Source: Cordilura impudica
Taxonomy: Eukaryota > Arthropoda > Insecta > Diptera > Scathophagidae
Length of the DNA stretch: 64,000 nt
NCBI GenBank assembly: GCA_963682025.1
Contig: OY821521.1
Location: 170,429,165-170,493,164 of the forward strand
Reading direction: 5' to 3'
Positions 23,424-34,620 of the stretch are shown one piece after another (position 1 is the first letter of the stretch; every line of letters begins with the position of its first letter). The translations under genes were made by a program, and so were the position numbers. The notes under the pieces were generated by a model. The model saw only the letters and a list, made by a program, of their open reading frames with translations. It was not told where the DNA came from and did no database searches.

Positions 23424-23924
23424 CTCCTCGATTAGGGGAAACATTTGCTTCATTTTGCCACTGGTAAAGACGGGTGTCAATTTAGCACGTATTTCTTTCC
23501 ATTGTGGATTTTTGACAAAAAATAAATTATTTGCCCCTATAGCATCCGAATGAGGATCCGAGGCCGCATAACGATTCGAAAATAGATTGAAATCTTTAAT
23601 CAAAATATTTTTCACTAAATTCAAATCTCGTATTAACAAACAGGGTTTATGGAAAACGTGCAAACCCACAACAGCATGATGACCGCCAGTGCCACCCACT
23701 ACGTCAGTTTCATCATAGAACGTTTTGAAAAAAGTACATGGATCCTTACGCCATAAAACGATATCCTTAAAGTTGCCAAATAGAGGAGAAGCTTTGATGT
23801 AGGGAATATTTTGTCGTTGCCAAAAGTTATAATGATATTTTAGCCAAAACCAAACACTGATTATTGTTGTTATTAAAAATATTAAAATTTCCGTTAAAAA
23901 CATTATGATGACTTTTACATTCAA
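23424..23924 (-). CDS. Cytochrome P450 (clan 3, CYP6-like), first exon only
   Basis: Encodes the first 167 residues of a microsomal P450, a haem monooxygenase of the endoplasmic reticulum. Residues about 8-28 form a hydrophobic membrane anchor. A hinge and short proline/glycine motif follow (PYIKASPLFGNF), then the typical DFNLFSNRY and the helix C segment WKEIRAKLTPVFTSGKMKQM with the WxxxR signature. This N-terminal layout is that of insect clan 3 P450s (CYP6, CYP9, CYP28, CYP309 and relatives). Translation starts at the first Met, 23924. The frame runs to GAG GAG, immediately followed by GTAAGT (23423-23418), a strong phase-0 donor. No I-helix, ExxR or Cys haem-loop exon was found at lower coordinates, where tandem repeats and an A element lie. 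It is either the start of a gene with a very long intron or an orphaned exon. Confidence 0.85.
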
Positions 23925-23976
23925 AATGTAATGAGTAACTAAAGTTTGTTGATTGTATTTTTTTGATATTTATATT

Positions 23977-23983
23977 ATTTATA
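23977..23983 (-). promoter_or_regulatory. Possible TATA box of the P450 gene
   Basis: TATAAAT on the minus strand, about 53 bases upstream of the P450 start codon, leaving room for a short 5' leader. In such A+T-rich DNA the motif can occur by chance. Confidence 0.3.
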
Positions 23984-24004
23984 CTTAAACGTTAACTGAA
24001 GATT

Positions 24005-24090
24005 TGTATACCCTACACCAATCTAGATATAATGTATGTGTAATTATGTTTGTAACAACCTAAAACTCTAACATAATATAATTCTATGTA
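24005..24090 (+). mobile_element. Family B relic
   Basis: TATACCCTACACCAATCTAG ... TTTGTAACAACCTAAAA resembles the left end of B; heavily diverged and truncated. Confidence 0.4.
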
Positions 24091-25471
24091 AAAATAAATT
24101 TAATTAAACCCCCAGTGCACATCCTAAATATATCTAAATCCAGAAAAATTGATAACATTTGGCAGATGTATCTCTTTTAGTGCCGGTACGAATTAAGAAG
24201 AATCGGTGAACACCGATATATATTGTTACTTGTTTTAATTGTATCTGTAAACAACGCACTTGATGATTATTGATGATTTGATAACAGCTAAGTACTGTTA
24301 ATATATTTGAATACAATTTCTCAAGACACACACATGTTAAAAATTTTTTGAAAACAATAACAACAGTAATAATACCTTGTACACTTTTGATTAATGCCTG
24401 AATGCATAAACAAAAATACAGTGAGTGACAAAACAATGAAAACAAAATATACAGGAATTTTTTATTATATTGTGGAATAAGGTTCTAATACAATTAATAG
24501 ATTTATTAAAAAAGTTAAACATTTTTCTGTTATATTTTTAATAAGACTTAGTTTATATCATATTTACACTAAAAAAATGTATAAACTTTAGTAGGAAATA
24601 GGTACATATATGGTACATTAGGGTTGCCCTTCATTATATGGAGGGAAAAAAAAGTGTTTGAATTTAAAGTCTCACCCCCTAGAAATATGCAAGTAGCAAA
24701 AAAACTGAGAAATACAAAGTTTTGGGTCAATCAAAAAAAATTTAGAGGTGCGTCAAAGCGACTGAAAATTTCATGTGTGTTTAAATGTGGAAAATATGAT
24801 TTTTTTTTCAGATTTTACGAAAATTTCGCTCTATAGTTTAATTTTTTCGACAAGTTTTTATATGAATTGATATCAGTACTAAATTATCTTTTCAAAAAGC
24901 TATATAACATTAAAATCGAATAAAAGCTCGCCAAAAAATAACAAATGCCCCAGACCACGTTTTTGCCAAAAAAAACTCTAGGTCATGAAATGTGATGAAC
25001 TTTTTTCATCTTTAACAAATTGTTTAAAGACATAATTTTTTTTTTTGGTCTCTATACCTTTAAGTACTCAAATATGAACTATTGTTTTATTAACACGTTG
25101 TTAACCTATTGCGAAATGAGACCAAAAATGGATTTTTTTTTTTTGATAAAATTTTGAAAACTCCTTTTTTAAGTTTTAAACAATTTTCTTAAGCAAAATT
25201 TCGAAAAATGGATCCGGCACTTTAAAGTTTTGTTAAATATATATTAAGAGATTAACTGTGTGAATTTTTAAATAAATTCCTCTGCCAGAATTTTTTTACA
25301 AAGAATTTTTTTTGCGGATTTCGAGATAAATTAGTTTTTTGTGAAATATTTAGTAAATGTACTCTTTCTAAATAGTTGGTATCAAAAATTTATCAGTTTT
25401 CTACTTTTGTTATATTATGTTATATTTTATCTTAATAGCCTATGGTTTCTGAAAAAAATAATATTACCCCA
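24091..25471. other. Unassigned A+T-rich interval
   Basis: I recognise no gene or repeat. Frames of 103 codons (minus strand, 24134-24445) and 70 codons (plus strand, 24624-24836) lack any family motif and are probably chance. Confidence 0.4.
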
Positions 25472-25862
25472 TTAACCCTTTTGGACTTGGAGTCGCATAT
25501 GACCCCAAGCTAATGAACGACAATTTATTGAAAAAAAATCAAATATTTTTAAGTGCTGTTGAATTTTTAGATATGACGTTTAAAATATAATAACCAAATG
25601 CGCAAGTCTTCCATGCTAAAAATTTGGAATAAATCGAACATCGTTAACCCATTCCTTGCCGATGCCAAACTTTGAATTTTGGCATATTTAAATAAATTAA
25701 TTGTTCTAGTAAACTAGAAAATTTACGAAAATTTACCTTTATGTGCTCCTAATGTTAAAATGATCCAAAATTCAGCAGTATTTGCAAAATATTTGAATTT
25801 TTTGACTTAATCATCCTATACTAGCTTGGGGTCATATGTGGCGCCAAGTCCAAATGGGTTAA
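25472..25862. mobile_element. TTAA-flanked MITE, piggyBac-like ends
   Basis: A 391-bp unit, counting both TTAA sites. The left end reads TTAACCCTTTTGGACTTGG and the right end CCAAGTCCAAATGGGTTAA, near-perfect inverted repeats. They extend inward to CATATGACCCCAAGCTA against TAGCTTGGGGTCATATG, about 40 bp in all. A TTAA target and CCC-starting ends are the hallmark of piggyBac-type transposition. It is non-coding, so it would need a piggyBac-like transposase in trans. Confidence 0.85.
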
Positions 25863-26304
25863 TGACGTCAAATTACAAAATCATTATAAACATCAATCAT
25901 AAAAATCGGTAATAATTGTGCTCTAGGAAATATCTCCCAATGAAAAATCACAAAAAAAGACAAGAAAAATGGCCCAATTAAAAATTACCCGAAAAATTTT
26001 AAAAATCGCCAAAAAAAAAAAAAAAAAAAAATTAAATTTTGGTCAAAAAATATGAAAAATGGGCCAAAAAATTAAAAATGCAAAAAAAAAAAAATAAAAT
26101 ATTGCCCAAAAATATGAAAAATGTTAAAAAAAAGAAACGGCCAAAATTTAATCAATATTTTCCATGAGAAACTTCACTCAAAAATCAATTAAAATTATGC
26201 AAAATTAAATATTTATTTATACATAAGTTTATTTTTCGTTAGGGAAAATAGCCCATATAATTATATAGTGAATTGGTTTTGCTTATGTAATGTATTCATA
26301 TAAA

Positions 26305-26746
26305 CTAGCAGTCCCCGAAATTCGAGTGCAAATTCTAGGAAATTTTATTTATGCATATCATAAATTATTTTATAAGACCCTAAAGGTATGCTAACCAATT
26401 TTAGCCAATTTGCAATTCAACACTTTTTAAATATCGATTGCGTTATTGGTTTAAATTCAACACAATTATTAATGTGAGTGGTTTATGTCCAAAATTATTT
26501 TTCAATTCAACACAATTTTTATTGTGATTGAAGAAAACAAACTCACAAACACATTAACAAATATAATAAACATTGTATAATTTTATGTATGTGTGCATTT
26601 TACTCCAAAAAATTTTAAAAATTTAAAAATCTGTAAATCTGATGGACAGCTAAAAAGGAAATAAAATACGTTTGGTCAAAATCGGGAGAAAACTGTGGAA
26701 CAAGTCATCGGTCACAAGAAATCGCCTTACTTATTAATATTACAGA
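26305..26746 (-). mobile_element. Non-autonomous Helitron (subfamily 1), left arm copy
   Basis: Read on the minus strand it starts TCTGTAATATTAATAAG and ends with a hairpin (GCACTCGAATTTCGGG) and CTGCTAG followed by T. It is 442 bp with no Rep/helicase coding. Confidence 0.7.
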
Positions 26747-27153
26747 TACTTAGTATACAGTTATAATTGAAGAATGTCTTGTTGTACAACTTCATGTCAA
26801 TATGGGCAGTGAGAGCTCAATACTTTCGCCAAACTGGTTGCTTGCATTTTTAAAACCCTGGGTGTATCGCGCGATTTTTTTGTTAATGCAATTCATTTTA
26901 GCCGATGAAATGTGTGTGAAGCCAAAAAATATACATGGCAATCAAGAAATGTTGTACAATGTAATAATGCGGGTGCGTTCGGTCAAATCAACGCGTTAAG
27001 TTGTATTCTCTCAGAATGCAAACGAGTTTGTGACAGGTAGTAATTAATGAAAACTAGTTGTAGTAATTAATGAAAAAATCGCACGATTTTTTGTCAAATT
27101 TTTTCACCTGCACAAGACACGCTTAAATTATGTTTTTAACTGTATACTAAGTA
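26747..27153. other. Spacer of the inverted duplication
   Basis: Apart from the mirrored edges carrying GATACTTAGTATACAGT, this is single-copy in the window. A plus-strand frame (26802-26999, 65 codons) has no recognisable motif. Confidence 0.4.
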
Positions 27154-27501
27154 TCTATAATATTAATAGGCAAGGCGATATCCTGTGACCGATGTAAGTT
27201 TCACAGTTTTACCCCGATTTTGACAAAAAATTTATCATTTGAAAGATATTTCTTTTTAGCCGTTACCCAATTTACAGATTTTCATTGTCTGAAATATTTT
27301 TTCGGAGTTATGATCGTTTTAAGTTGCTACTAACACATACATAAAATTATACAATGCTATGTGTGTGCTTATTAAATTTGTTAATGTGTTTGTGTTATTG
27401 TGTTGAGTTGAATTGTGAAGCATACCTTAAGGGTCTTTATTAAATGAAAAAATAAAATTTCCTAGAATTTGCACTCGAATTACGAGTGCTGGAATCAGCT
27501 A
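27154..27501 (+). mobile_element. Non-autonomous Helitron (subfamily 1), right arm copy
   Basis: Starts TCTATAATATTAATAGGC; 3' hairpin GCACTCGAATTACGAGTGC. The terminal CTGCTAG has mutated to CAGCTAT. Confidence 0.7.
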
Positions 27502-28029
27502 TTTATATGAATACCTAAAAAAAAGATATATATTTACACACAATATTTAACTGCTATTAGGGACATATGAAGATCAAAAACAAAAAAAAATTTTTTTACA
27601 GTGATTTTTATGAATTTCGACTGCATTTCACTATAGTTAAAGACACGTCAAACGGCCCAAAAATTGTGGGCCAACTTTTAAAAATGAAACATTACCCCGA
27701 AAAAGGCGAAATATAGCACAAAAAGTTGGGTAATTTTAAATTTTTTTCATTTTAAAGAATTTTGTACGGAAGTTGTTTTTTTTTGGCCATTTTTAATTTT
27801 TTTTGGCCGATTTATCATTGGGCGATATTTCCTAGAGCCACAATAAGAAACTCAAATAACTTTTTTATCAAGTATTTCACTTTTTTGTTATTGTATAGAA
27901 AATTCAATTGAATTTTATATAACATATTGATTTTGAAGATGATAGACCGTAAATGACCTCCATGCTCATCCCCGCATATGTGACACCTGATCAGAAAATT
28001 ATTCATTGCAGGATCGCCTCAATTATTGT

Positions 28030-28914
28030 TTTAATGGACTGCTTCAATTCAGTCAAATTCCTTCGTTTCGTTTTGTACACCTCTTGCTTGACATAACCCC
28101 ATAAAAAAAGTCTGGTCCAGTCAGGTCAGGTGACCTTGGGGGCTAGCGGAAAGTGGAGTTTCTGGATATTGATTTGTTTGGGAATTTTCTTTGGAGCTCC
28201 GCCATAACCGGCTTGGCTATGTGTGCAGTTGCTCAATCTTGTTGGAACCAAATGCTGTTGAAACGGAAACGTCTTCGGCGCAGTTCTGGGTAAAAAAAAA
28301 CTCCTTCAACATCTTTAAATAACGCTCCCCATTGACTGTCTCTGTTACGCCGTTTTCTTCAAAGAAGTATGGCCCCACAATGCACCTGAGTGCTATTCCG
28401 TCTCATGGAGTATTTGTGGATTAGACTCACTCCATATACGGCAATTATGCTTGTTTACATTGCCGTTTAGATCAAAATGGGTCTCATCAGACATAAACAA
28501 GCAACTTATCAAACTGTTGTCTTCTTCGGCCATTTCAATTATTTTTGGTTTGTTTGGCAAAATTCCAGGCCAGTCGGCAAATCCAAAGGGTTTAACTTAT
28601 TGTAATTTGGACTTTGTACGGAAACAAGTTTAAGTCATCATGAATTATCCGTTGTAATGACCGTCTCCTAATTCCAATTTGAGTCGATAAGTTTCACTGA
28701 GGTTTACATGAATTGACGATGCTACACCCGCGATTGTGTCTTGAACCCCAACATAGGGATCTCGATGGTACGGTTTTCGTGCGATGCTTCCAGATTCGAC
28801 AAACATGTTTATGAGCCTCATAATGGTCCATCTACTAGGGAGAGTGCCGCTAAAATTCCGCCTAAATTCCCATCGGACATAAATGAAGGACTGCAAAGTA
28901 TGATGCCGCTGCAC
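28030..28914 (-). pseudogene. Mariner-like transposase pseudogene, a lineage distinct from the 58-kb one
   Basis: From 28914 downward, in shifting frames, I read an N-terminal helix-turn-helix part (RWTIMRLINMFVESGSIARK), SETYRLKLEL, then FMSDETHFDLNGNVNKHNC with the first catalytic Asp. FQQDRATAHTAKPVMAELQ carries the second, and PPRSPDLT followed by a degraded FLWGYV region carries the third. The NKHNCRIW signature relates it to the elements at 13.4 and 57.8 kb, but the N-terminal region is clearly different. Stops and frameshifts inactivate it, and its 5' end is lost against a B element at about 28930. Confidence 0.75.
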
Positions 28915-28944
28915 TATTCAAATCCTATTTTCGGTCGAATATAT

Positions 28945-29515
28945 TTTGACAAACATTTTGTATGTAAGCGTTTAATGATCATAGGATGAACGCTATTGAA
29001 ATTGGTGAAAATCGGTGCATGTTCAGACCTAGTCCCCATACAAATGACCCCTATGAGAACGGGAAATTGCCATAAGATCGTATAAATCTCAGTCAATTTT
29101 GTTTTGTGTCTGTTTGTTACATCTATTAATCAGTAGTCCAAAAATAAACCCTGTATAACAATGCTTAGTCATCGTCCGCATATAAAGCTGCTTCCCGAAT
29201 TTAACTTAAATCTATCAAAAAAACAAAAATATTGCACAGATTTTTCTCCAATTGGGTTTGTATATGTTTTTGTAAAAAAATAAGTGACCTTACCAAATAT
29301 GGTCAGGATTGGTTCATTTTTAGACCTAGTCCCCATATAAATATAGCATCCGATATAAACTTTTTCATATCCGAGGGCAAAAAAATAATAACAATGCCAC
29401 TCGAATTTTTTTTTTTTAAATTTGGTTTATGCTTGTTTTTTATATCCAATTAGTTGGACCTAAGAGATAGGGTTTTTTAACGAATGGTATAGGATATCGT
29501 ATAGTAGATTGTATA
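28945..29515 (+). mobile_element. Family B copy, 5'-truncated and diverged
   Basis: Starts within B after the microsatellite (AATATATTTTGACAAACATT) and runs to TATAGGATATCGTATAGT. The palindromic end is lost. Confidence 0.65.
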
Positions 29516-29652
29516 TTCGTTTGGTTATGTTAAAATCTTCATTCAACTAACTGTCACGTTTAGATTTATCATTGACTTTATTTGGCCACAACTTTATGTT
29601 TTCTGAGACTGCAAGACGTTTAATTTGTCTTTTATGGCCTTCGGTTGTAACG

Positions 29653-29865
29653 GTAAATTTGTTTTTATTAAATATTATTTTATTATTAATTTTATTAGTA
29701 TTTGCTTTTAGAAGAATAAGTTTATTTATATTTTATTTATTTTTTGAAAGTAGATTAATTCCAACTTTGTTTTTAATTTTGGGGTGAGGGTATCAACCAC
29801 AACGAGTACAAACTGGAATATATTTATTATTTTATACTTTATTAATGTCTTTAGTGCCGTGGTTT
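29653..29865 (+). pseudogene. nad4: Nuclear mitochondrial insertion (NUMT), nad4 fragment
   Basis: About 70 codons of mitochondrial NADH dehydrogenase subunit 4, a proton-pumping subunit of complex I. In the invertebrate mitochondrial code (TGA Trp, AGA Ser, ATA Met) the frame reads SLFMFYLFFESSLIPTLFL, then ILGWGYQPQRVQTGMYLLFY, a highly conserved part of fly nad4. With the nuclear code the two AGA-Ser positions become Arg and the Trp of GWGYQP becomes a stop (TGA at 29785-29787). That is direct evidence of mitochondrial origin and of lack of nuclear function. Left and right limits are approximate, since flanking sequence stops resembling nad4. Confidence 0.9.
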
Positions 29866-29999
29866 TCGACCTATTTTAACTTAATAGTATTCCTCTAATT
29901 GTGTCCCCAGATTATAAATATACATTCATTTTTGCTTGATCTATAGTGGATAGATTGGTTTCACGTGGCATAGTTGACTAAAAATATTTTAAATTCAAA
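29866..29999. other. Short unassigned segment
   Basis: Lies between the NUMT and a Helitron. Nothing recognised. Confidence 0.4.
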
Positions 30000-30617
30000 C
30001 TAGCAGAGCCCAGCCCTCGAAATTCGAGTGCAAATTCTAGGAAATTTTATTTTATCATTCAGTTTATTTCTTTCAATGTTTTTAATCTATTTAATTCATT
30101 AAGTTTATTTCATTATAAATATTTGTTGAACATACAGAAATAAAGGCCACCTTTTATGCCACCTAAAGATATTCAAATTTTTGGCAATTCACAATTCAAC
30201 ACAGGGTATGTTATGCAATTATTGTAATGAAATCTGTACGTTAACTTTCGTGTTGCATAATGTAAAGTTGATTGTGCACGCATAACTTTCCTCAAATTCA
30301 ACGAATTTAAGCAGTTAGTAGCTCAAAAGGAAGAGCTTGATCCACTGAGTTTTCTGAAAGTAAAACGATCAAGATACATTCATTAGAAGAGGAGCTATTA
30401 GAATTCGAATTGCTTGAGTGAATGTGTCCCATAAGAAATGTACAGGGAAGAATCGCGTTTGAGTATAACTTGAGTAAGGTGGGAGTTGAGTAAATTACAA
30501 TGATTGATGACATATCTGTGTCTAAATACCTTTAATTAAAAAAATGAAGGAAATCGGCTGGATAGAATTGTCAGACGGACTGACTTTAGTTTTCATAAAT
30601 TTTTTTAATATATAAGA
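30000..30617 (-). mobile_element. Non-autonomous Helitron (subfamily 2)
   Basis: On the minus strand it runs from TCTTATATATTAAAAAAATT to the hairpin GCACTCGAATTTCGAGGGC and CTCTGCTAG. At 618 bp it is the single-copy counterpart of the 791-bp copy at 14846-15636. Confidence 0.75.
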
Positions 30618-30911
30618 TAATAAAATGAGAGCACTTTATTTTTACATTGAGCATCAAGTGTACTTACCAACAAAATATTTTTTATATTTATATTTAAATA
30701 AAATAAAATTTCATTATCTTTTTTTTAATTTTTGGTTCGTACCATATTTCATATGAACACTGAGGTATGAATAACAATAATAATTAAAAATAACGGTAAA
30801 TCAAAAAGAGAAAAGTCAAAACAGAACATGTGTAAAAAATTAGTAAATCAATTATAATAATTGAAATATACCATTTTATTTCTTTGCACCAAATACTTAT
30901 TTCTTTACCGA
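30618..30911. other. Unassigned A+T-rich DNA
   Basis: No feature recognised. Confidence 0.4.
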
Positions 30912-31022
30912 TATTTTTGACGAATGGGGACGTTCAATACCAAAAAATTGGATCATAAAATTAAAAACTCTTTTATTAATTTAAAAATTATTAAGTTTTA
31001 TTCATTTAAAAAAGTTAAAATG

Positions 31023-31386
31023 TCTATAATATTAATAGGCTAGGCGATTTATTGTGACTGATATTTTGTTCTACCGTTTTATCCCGATTTTGATCAAACG
31101 TATATTATTTGAAAGGTATTTCTTTTTAGCCGTTTTGCAGATTTACAGATATTTAAATTTTTTCCTTTACTTTGAGTAAATTGCACTTAAAGTTGCTACT
31201 AACACATATATAAAATTATACATATGCTATGTGTGCTTTATTAAATTTGTTAATGTGGTTGTTAATGAGTTTATCTTCATTCACAATAATAATAAACCAT
31301 AAAAGTGTTGGTTTGTGAATTGGCTAAGTTGAAAAATAAAGCTGCCTAGAAATTGCACTCGAATTTCGAGCGCTGGAATCTGCTAG
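31023..31386 (+). mobile_element. Non-autonomous Helitron (subfamily 1) inside the Tc1 element
   Basis: TCTATAATATTAATAGGC to hairpin GCACTCGAATTTCGAGCGC and CTGCTAG then T; 364 bp. Tc1 sequence continues on both sides, so the Helitron is the younger insertion. Confidence 0.8.
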
Positions 31387-31549
31387 TTATCAGAAAATAG
31401 CTTAAATTAAAAAAAAAAAAAAAACAAAACTTAAAAGTATCAATTTTTATGCTGTTGACTAAACATTGGAAACCTTTACTATACGATAATTTAAAACTTT
31501 CTTCCTGTTTTTGGTTTCCATATTTTGTTGTGTATTCATTATTTTTTAG

Positions 31550-32410
31550 TACTTCTTCATAACAGCCCGAGGCATGGAGTTAGTTAAATTGTTGATGATA
31601 TCCATTGAAATTTTTGCCACTGTGTGGTTTGCGTAACGTCAACATAAAATTTTCCATAGATTTTCTGATTTGACTGGCCATTCCAAAACACCAACTGCAT
31701 TAGATTCCAGCCATTCGGTTACAACTTTGGAGGCGTATTTTGGGTTATTGTCATGTTGTAACTTCCAGGCCAGGGTCATATTTTCGTCCGCATATTGATA
31801 CATTACATCATTTAGAATTAACCTGAATCCAATTCCAGTTAGAGTATCGTTTACTACATGAATTGGACCTATTCCTTGGTCCGAAAAGCAATCCCATACA
31901 ATGATATTGCCACTGCCAAACAACAGTTTTATTTGTGTATGTTGTGTCTAGTTCTTTCCCTTTGGTCGTCGTATAAACGTTCTTCCATGATGGCCTCTTA
32001 AATTAAACTTGAATTCCAATTTCTCTCTCGTTCAATTCATGTGTTCTTTAGCAAAATTTATGCGAGCCAGATGTTTTTTTTTTTAAATATCAGTGGTTAC
32101 TTCACAGGACGATAACAACCAAAATCAGCCTCAATTGGTCATCGGGACACCCTTTCAGCACATATTTTTGGCTTCAGATTGTTAAGGTATCGTTTTTGGA
32201 TATTTTTTGAAATCTCTTGCTATTACATTATCCTATCTTTGACTCGTTTTACCGGGCCTGCTGCCTAAAAGTTGAGTCGTCACCATACCTCTTGCACGAT
32301 ATTTCTTGATAATTTTTAAAATTATGGATTTATTCATAGAATATTTCGTATAGATTTTCTTTTGTTTAAAACCTTACTATTATTCTGGTTTTTAACGCTC
32401 CACCAAACTT
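31550..32410 (-). pseudogene. Tc1-like transposase pseudogene
   Basis: The N-terminal end near 32410 reads KFGGALKTRI with a shifted helix-turn-helix region. The longest intact stretch (31639-31923) contains GSGNIIVWDCFSDQGIGPI, then KLQHDNNPKYASKVVTEWLE with the second catalytic Asp. VLEWPVKSENLW is where QSPDLNPIE should stand, so the third acidic site is lost. It ends with SMPRAVM near 31560. Same family as the pseudogenes at 10.7 and 62 kb. Confidence 0.8.
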
Positions 32411-32745
32411 TATAATAATTAATTACTAGATTAAAACATGGAAAAATACAATTGTGTTTAAGAAACAGTTGAAAGAAAAAGTCAAAAGCTTTAAATATTT
32501 AAATAACGGTTAAGATTTTTTTCATACCATCTTCAATTTTTATTGTTTTAATCAACTCTGGTAATGACATTTAAAAGTTTCTTTTTTTACGTTTATCTAA
32601 TTTTTTTGTTTTCAATTGTATGTTTTGTAACAAATTTGTTTTGCTAAAAGAAAATACACAGTTTTAGGACTTAACGCGAAATTATTAAGAAAAACAAAAT
32701 TCGCCAATTTATAATTTTGTAAAAGTGCCCAATGTATTGTCACCC

Positions 32746-33334
32746 ACTGTATGTATATGTTTTGTAAGAGTGCATATTTATATTTATATTTCAGTGATTC
32801 TAGACTATTTTTTTTAGAACTATATAACAGCTTTATATAAGAAAGATTACGATATTGCTTTGTGAAGATAAGAACTCAAAAAATTCGACTTAATTGAGGG
32901 TAGGGCTTCTTACGATAAGCAAATAAAAGCAAATATTTATGTGCACCAATTTTTAATGTAATAAATAGATAAGAATTATTTGCATACAAAATACGAGTAC
33001 TTTCTAGCCTCATAAGAAGTGAGATTGAAAAAATCTTAACGCACATAAAATTTAATAATAAGTAAACCATTCATTGAACCTAGAGTTTTGATTTTTTTTT
33101 ATTTAATAGAAATTATATTAAAGCTTAAAATAAATTTAAATAATGATTGGTTTGTTTGTTAGTGTTGTATCTTCTGAGATTAATACGAGGGAAAAGCTGC
33201 ATGGTGTCAAACTGATTCTTAACCACATTGCTAGTAGGTTGCAGTTTCAAACTTCACAGCCGCCCTAAGTAGAAAAAATTTCATATGGAAATAATCTTAT
33301 CAATAATTACAATGTAATACAATAACTTTTCATT
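32746..33334. other. Unassigned A+T-rich DNA
   Basis: No gene or repeat recognised. Confidence 0.4.
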
Positions 33335-34028
33335 TTTATACCGTACTATATACTTGTGGTCAGGGTATAATGACTTTGTGCTGATGTTTGTAACTACCAA
33401 AAATATTTGACCTAGATCTATCTTTTATTATACCGATCGACTGAGAATCACTCCGTCCGTCCGTCTGCGTGTCCATGTAATCAAACTACAGGTCGCAAAT
33501 GTGAACATATTTTGATGAAATTTGGTATGTAAGCTTTTATCGGCCACGCTATTGAAATTGGTGAAAATTGGTTCAGGTTCAGACCTAGTCCCCATACAAA
33601 TGACCCCTATGAGATCGACTTAAATTGCCATAATGTTAGAATTATTATATAGATCTCGTTTAAATTGGGTTTGTGTGTGTTATTACATCCATTTTTCAGT
33701 AGTTCAGTAGACCATATAGGACACTTTGAAGCTAATTTCCGATCTTCACTTATCTCTATCAAAAAACAAAAATATTGCACAAATTTTTTTCAAATATGGT
33801 ATTGTATATATTTTTGCAAAAAAAATAAGTGACATTACCGAATATGGTCAGGATCGGTCCATTTTTCGACCTTGGCCCCATATAAATATATCATCCGATA
33901 TGAACTTTTTCATCTCCGAAAGCAAAAAAAACTTGCCAGCCAAACTTGGTTTATGTTTATTTTCTATATCCAAATAGTTGGATCAAAGAGTTAGGGTTCT
34001 AGACCGACTATAATTTTCTTACTTGTTA
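33335..34028 (+). mobile_element. Family B copy, diverged, nearly full-length
   Basis: From ATACCGTACTATATACTTGT to AGACCGACTATAATTTTCTT ACTTGTT. The tetranucleotide tract is short (CCGTCCGTCCGTCTG, about 33451), and half of the terminal palindrome has been lost. Confidence 0.75.
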
Positions 34029-34286
34029 TAACTTTTTATAGTTGTAATGTATAGAAGATGAGAAATCTGATCTGATCTGATAGCTAAATATCAAAAAATT
34101 ATTATATAAGTAAAAGCAGCATCTTTTGATATATTTTGATTGACAGCATGTTTCAAACTAACGTAATTCATAAAATTTGTATACATTAGAAATGTCTCTA
34201 ATATAAAGAACAGTTAGATACCCGTAATAGCCCATGTTTCAAACATACAGTTGTTACTTAGAAAAAATTCGGCAAAAATACACAAA
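34029..34286. other. Unassigned DNA
   Basis: Nothing recognised. Confidence 0.35.
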
Positions 34287-34620
34287 TCTATAATATTAAC
34301 AGGCAAGGCGATGTAAGTTTGTGACCGATGTAAGTTTCACAGTTTTATCCCGATTTTGAAAAAAAATTTATCATTTGAAAGGTATTTCTTTTTAGCTGTT
34401 ACCCAGATTTACAGATTTTCATCGTCTGGAATATTTTTTTAGAGTTATGATCGTTTAAAGTTGCTACTAACACATACATAAAATTATACAATGCTATGTG
34501 TATGTTTATTAAATTTGTTAATGTGTTTGTGTTATTGTGTTGACTTTGTTTTCTTTAGTAAATGAAAAAATAAAATTGCCTAGAATTTGCACTCGAATTT
34601 CGAGTGCTTGAATCTGCTAG
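34287..34620 (+). mobile_element. Non-autonomous Helitron (subfamily 1)
   Basis: TCTATAATATTAACAGGC to hairpin GCACTCGAATTTCGAGTGC and CTGCTAG; 334 bp. Flanked by A on the left and T on the right, as expected for Helitron insertion. Confidence 0.8.

Larger units (their letters stand above)
25910..27850. repeat. Large imperfect inverted duplication containing two Helitrons
   Basis: The left arm (about 25910-26780) and right arm (about 27118-27850) are reverse complements. TTGTGCTCTAGGAAATATC at 25916 pairs with the inverse of GATATTTCCTAGAGCCACAA at 27824. The Helitron copies mirror each other, and TATGAATAC flanks each Helitron 3' end. The inner ends share GATACTTAGTATACAGT. A non-mirrored spacer of about 340 bp separates the arms. 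The arms have diverged considerably, so the event is not recent. Confidence 0.7.
30912..32745 (-). mobile_element. Tc1-like element, copy 2, split by a Helitron
   Basis: Blocks shared with copies at 10.5 and 56/62 kb occur in the same order: GACGTTCAATACCAAAAAAT, AATTGGATCATAAAATTA, GGAAACCTTTACTATACG, the transposase relic, and an outer end ATTGTCACCCACTG followed by TA (about 32730-32747). The left outer end is lost. A Helitron occupies 31023-31386. Confidence 0.75.

Noticed and set aside
24134..24445. 103-codon minus-strand frame upstream of the P450 exon
   Set aside because: No domain, signal or family resemblance, and composition follows the local A+T-rich DNA.
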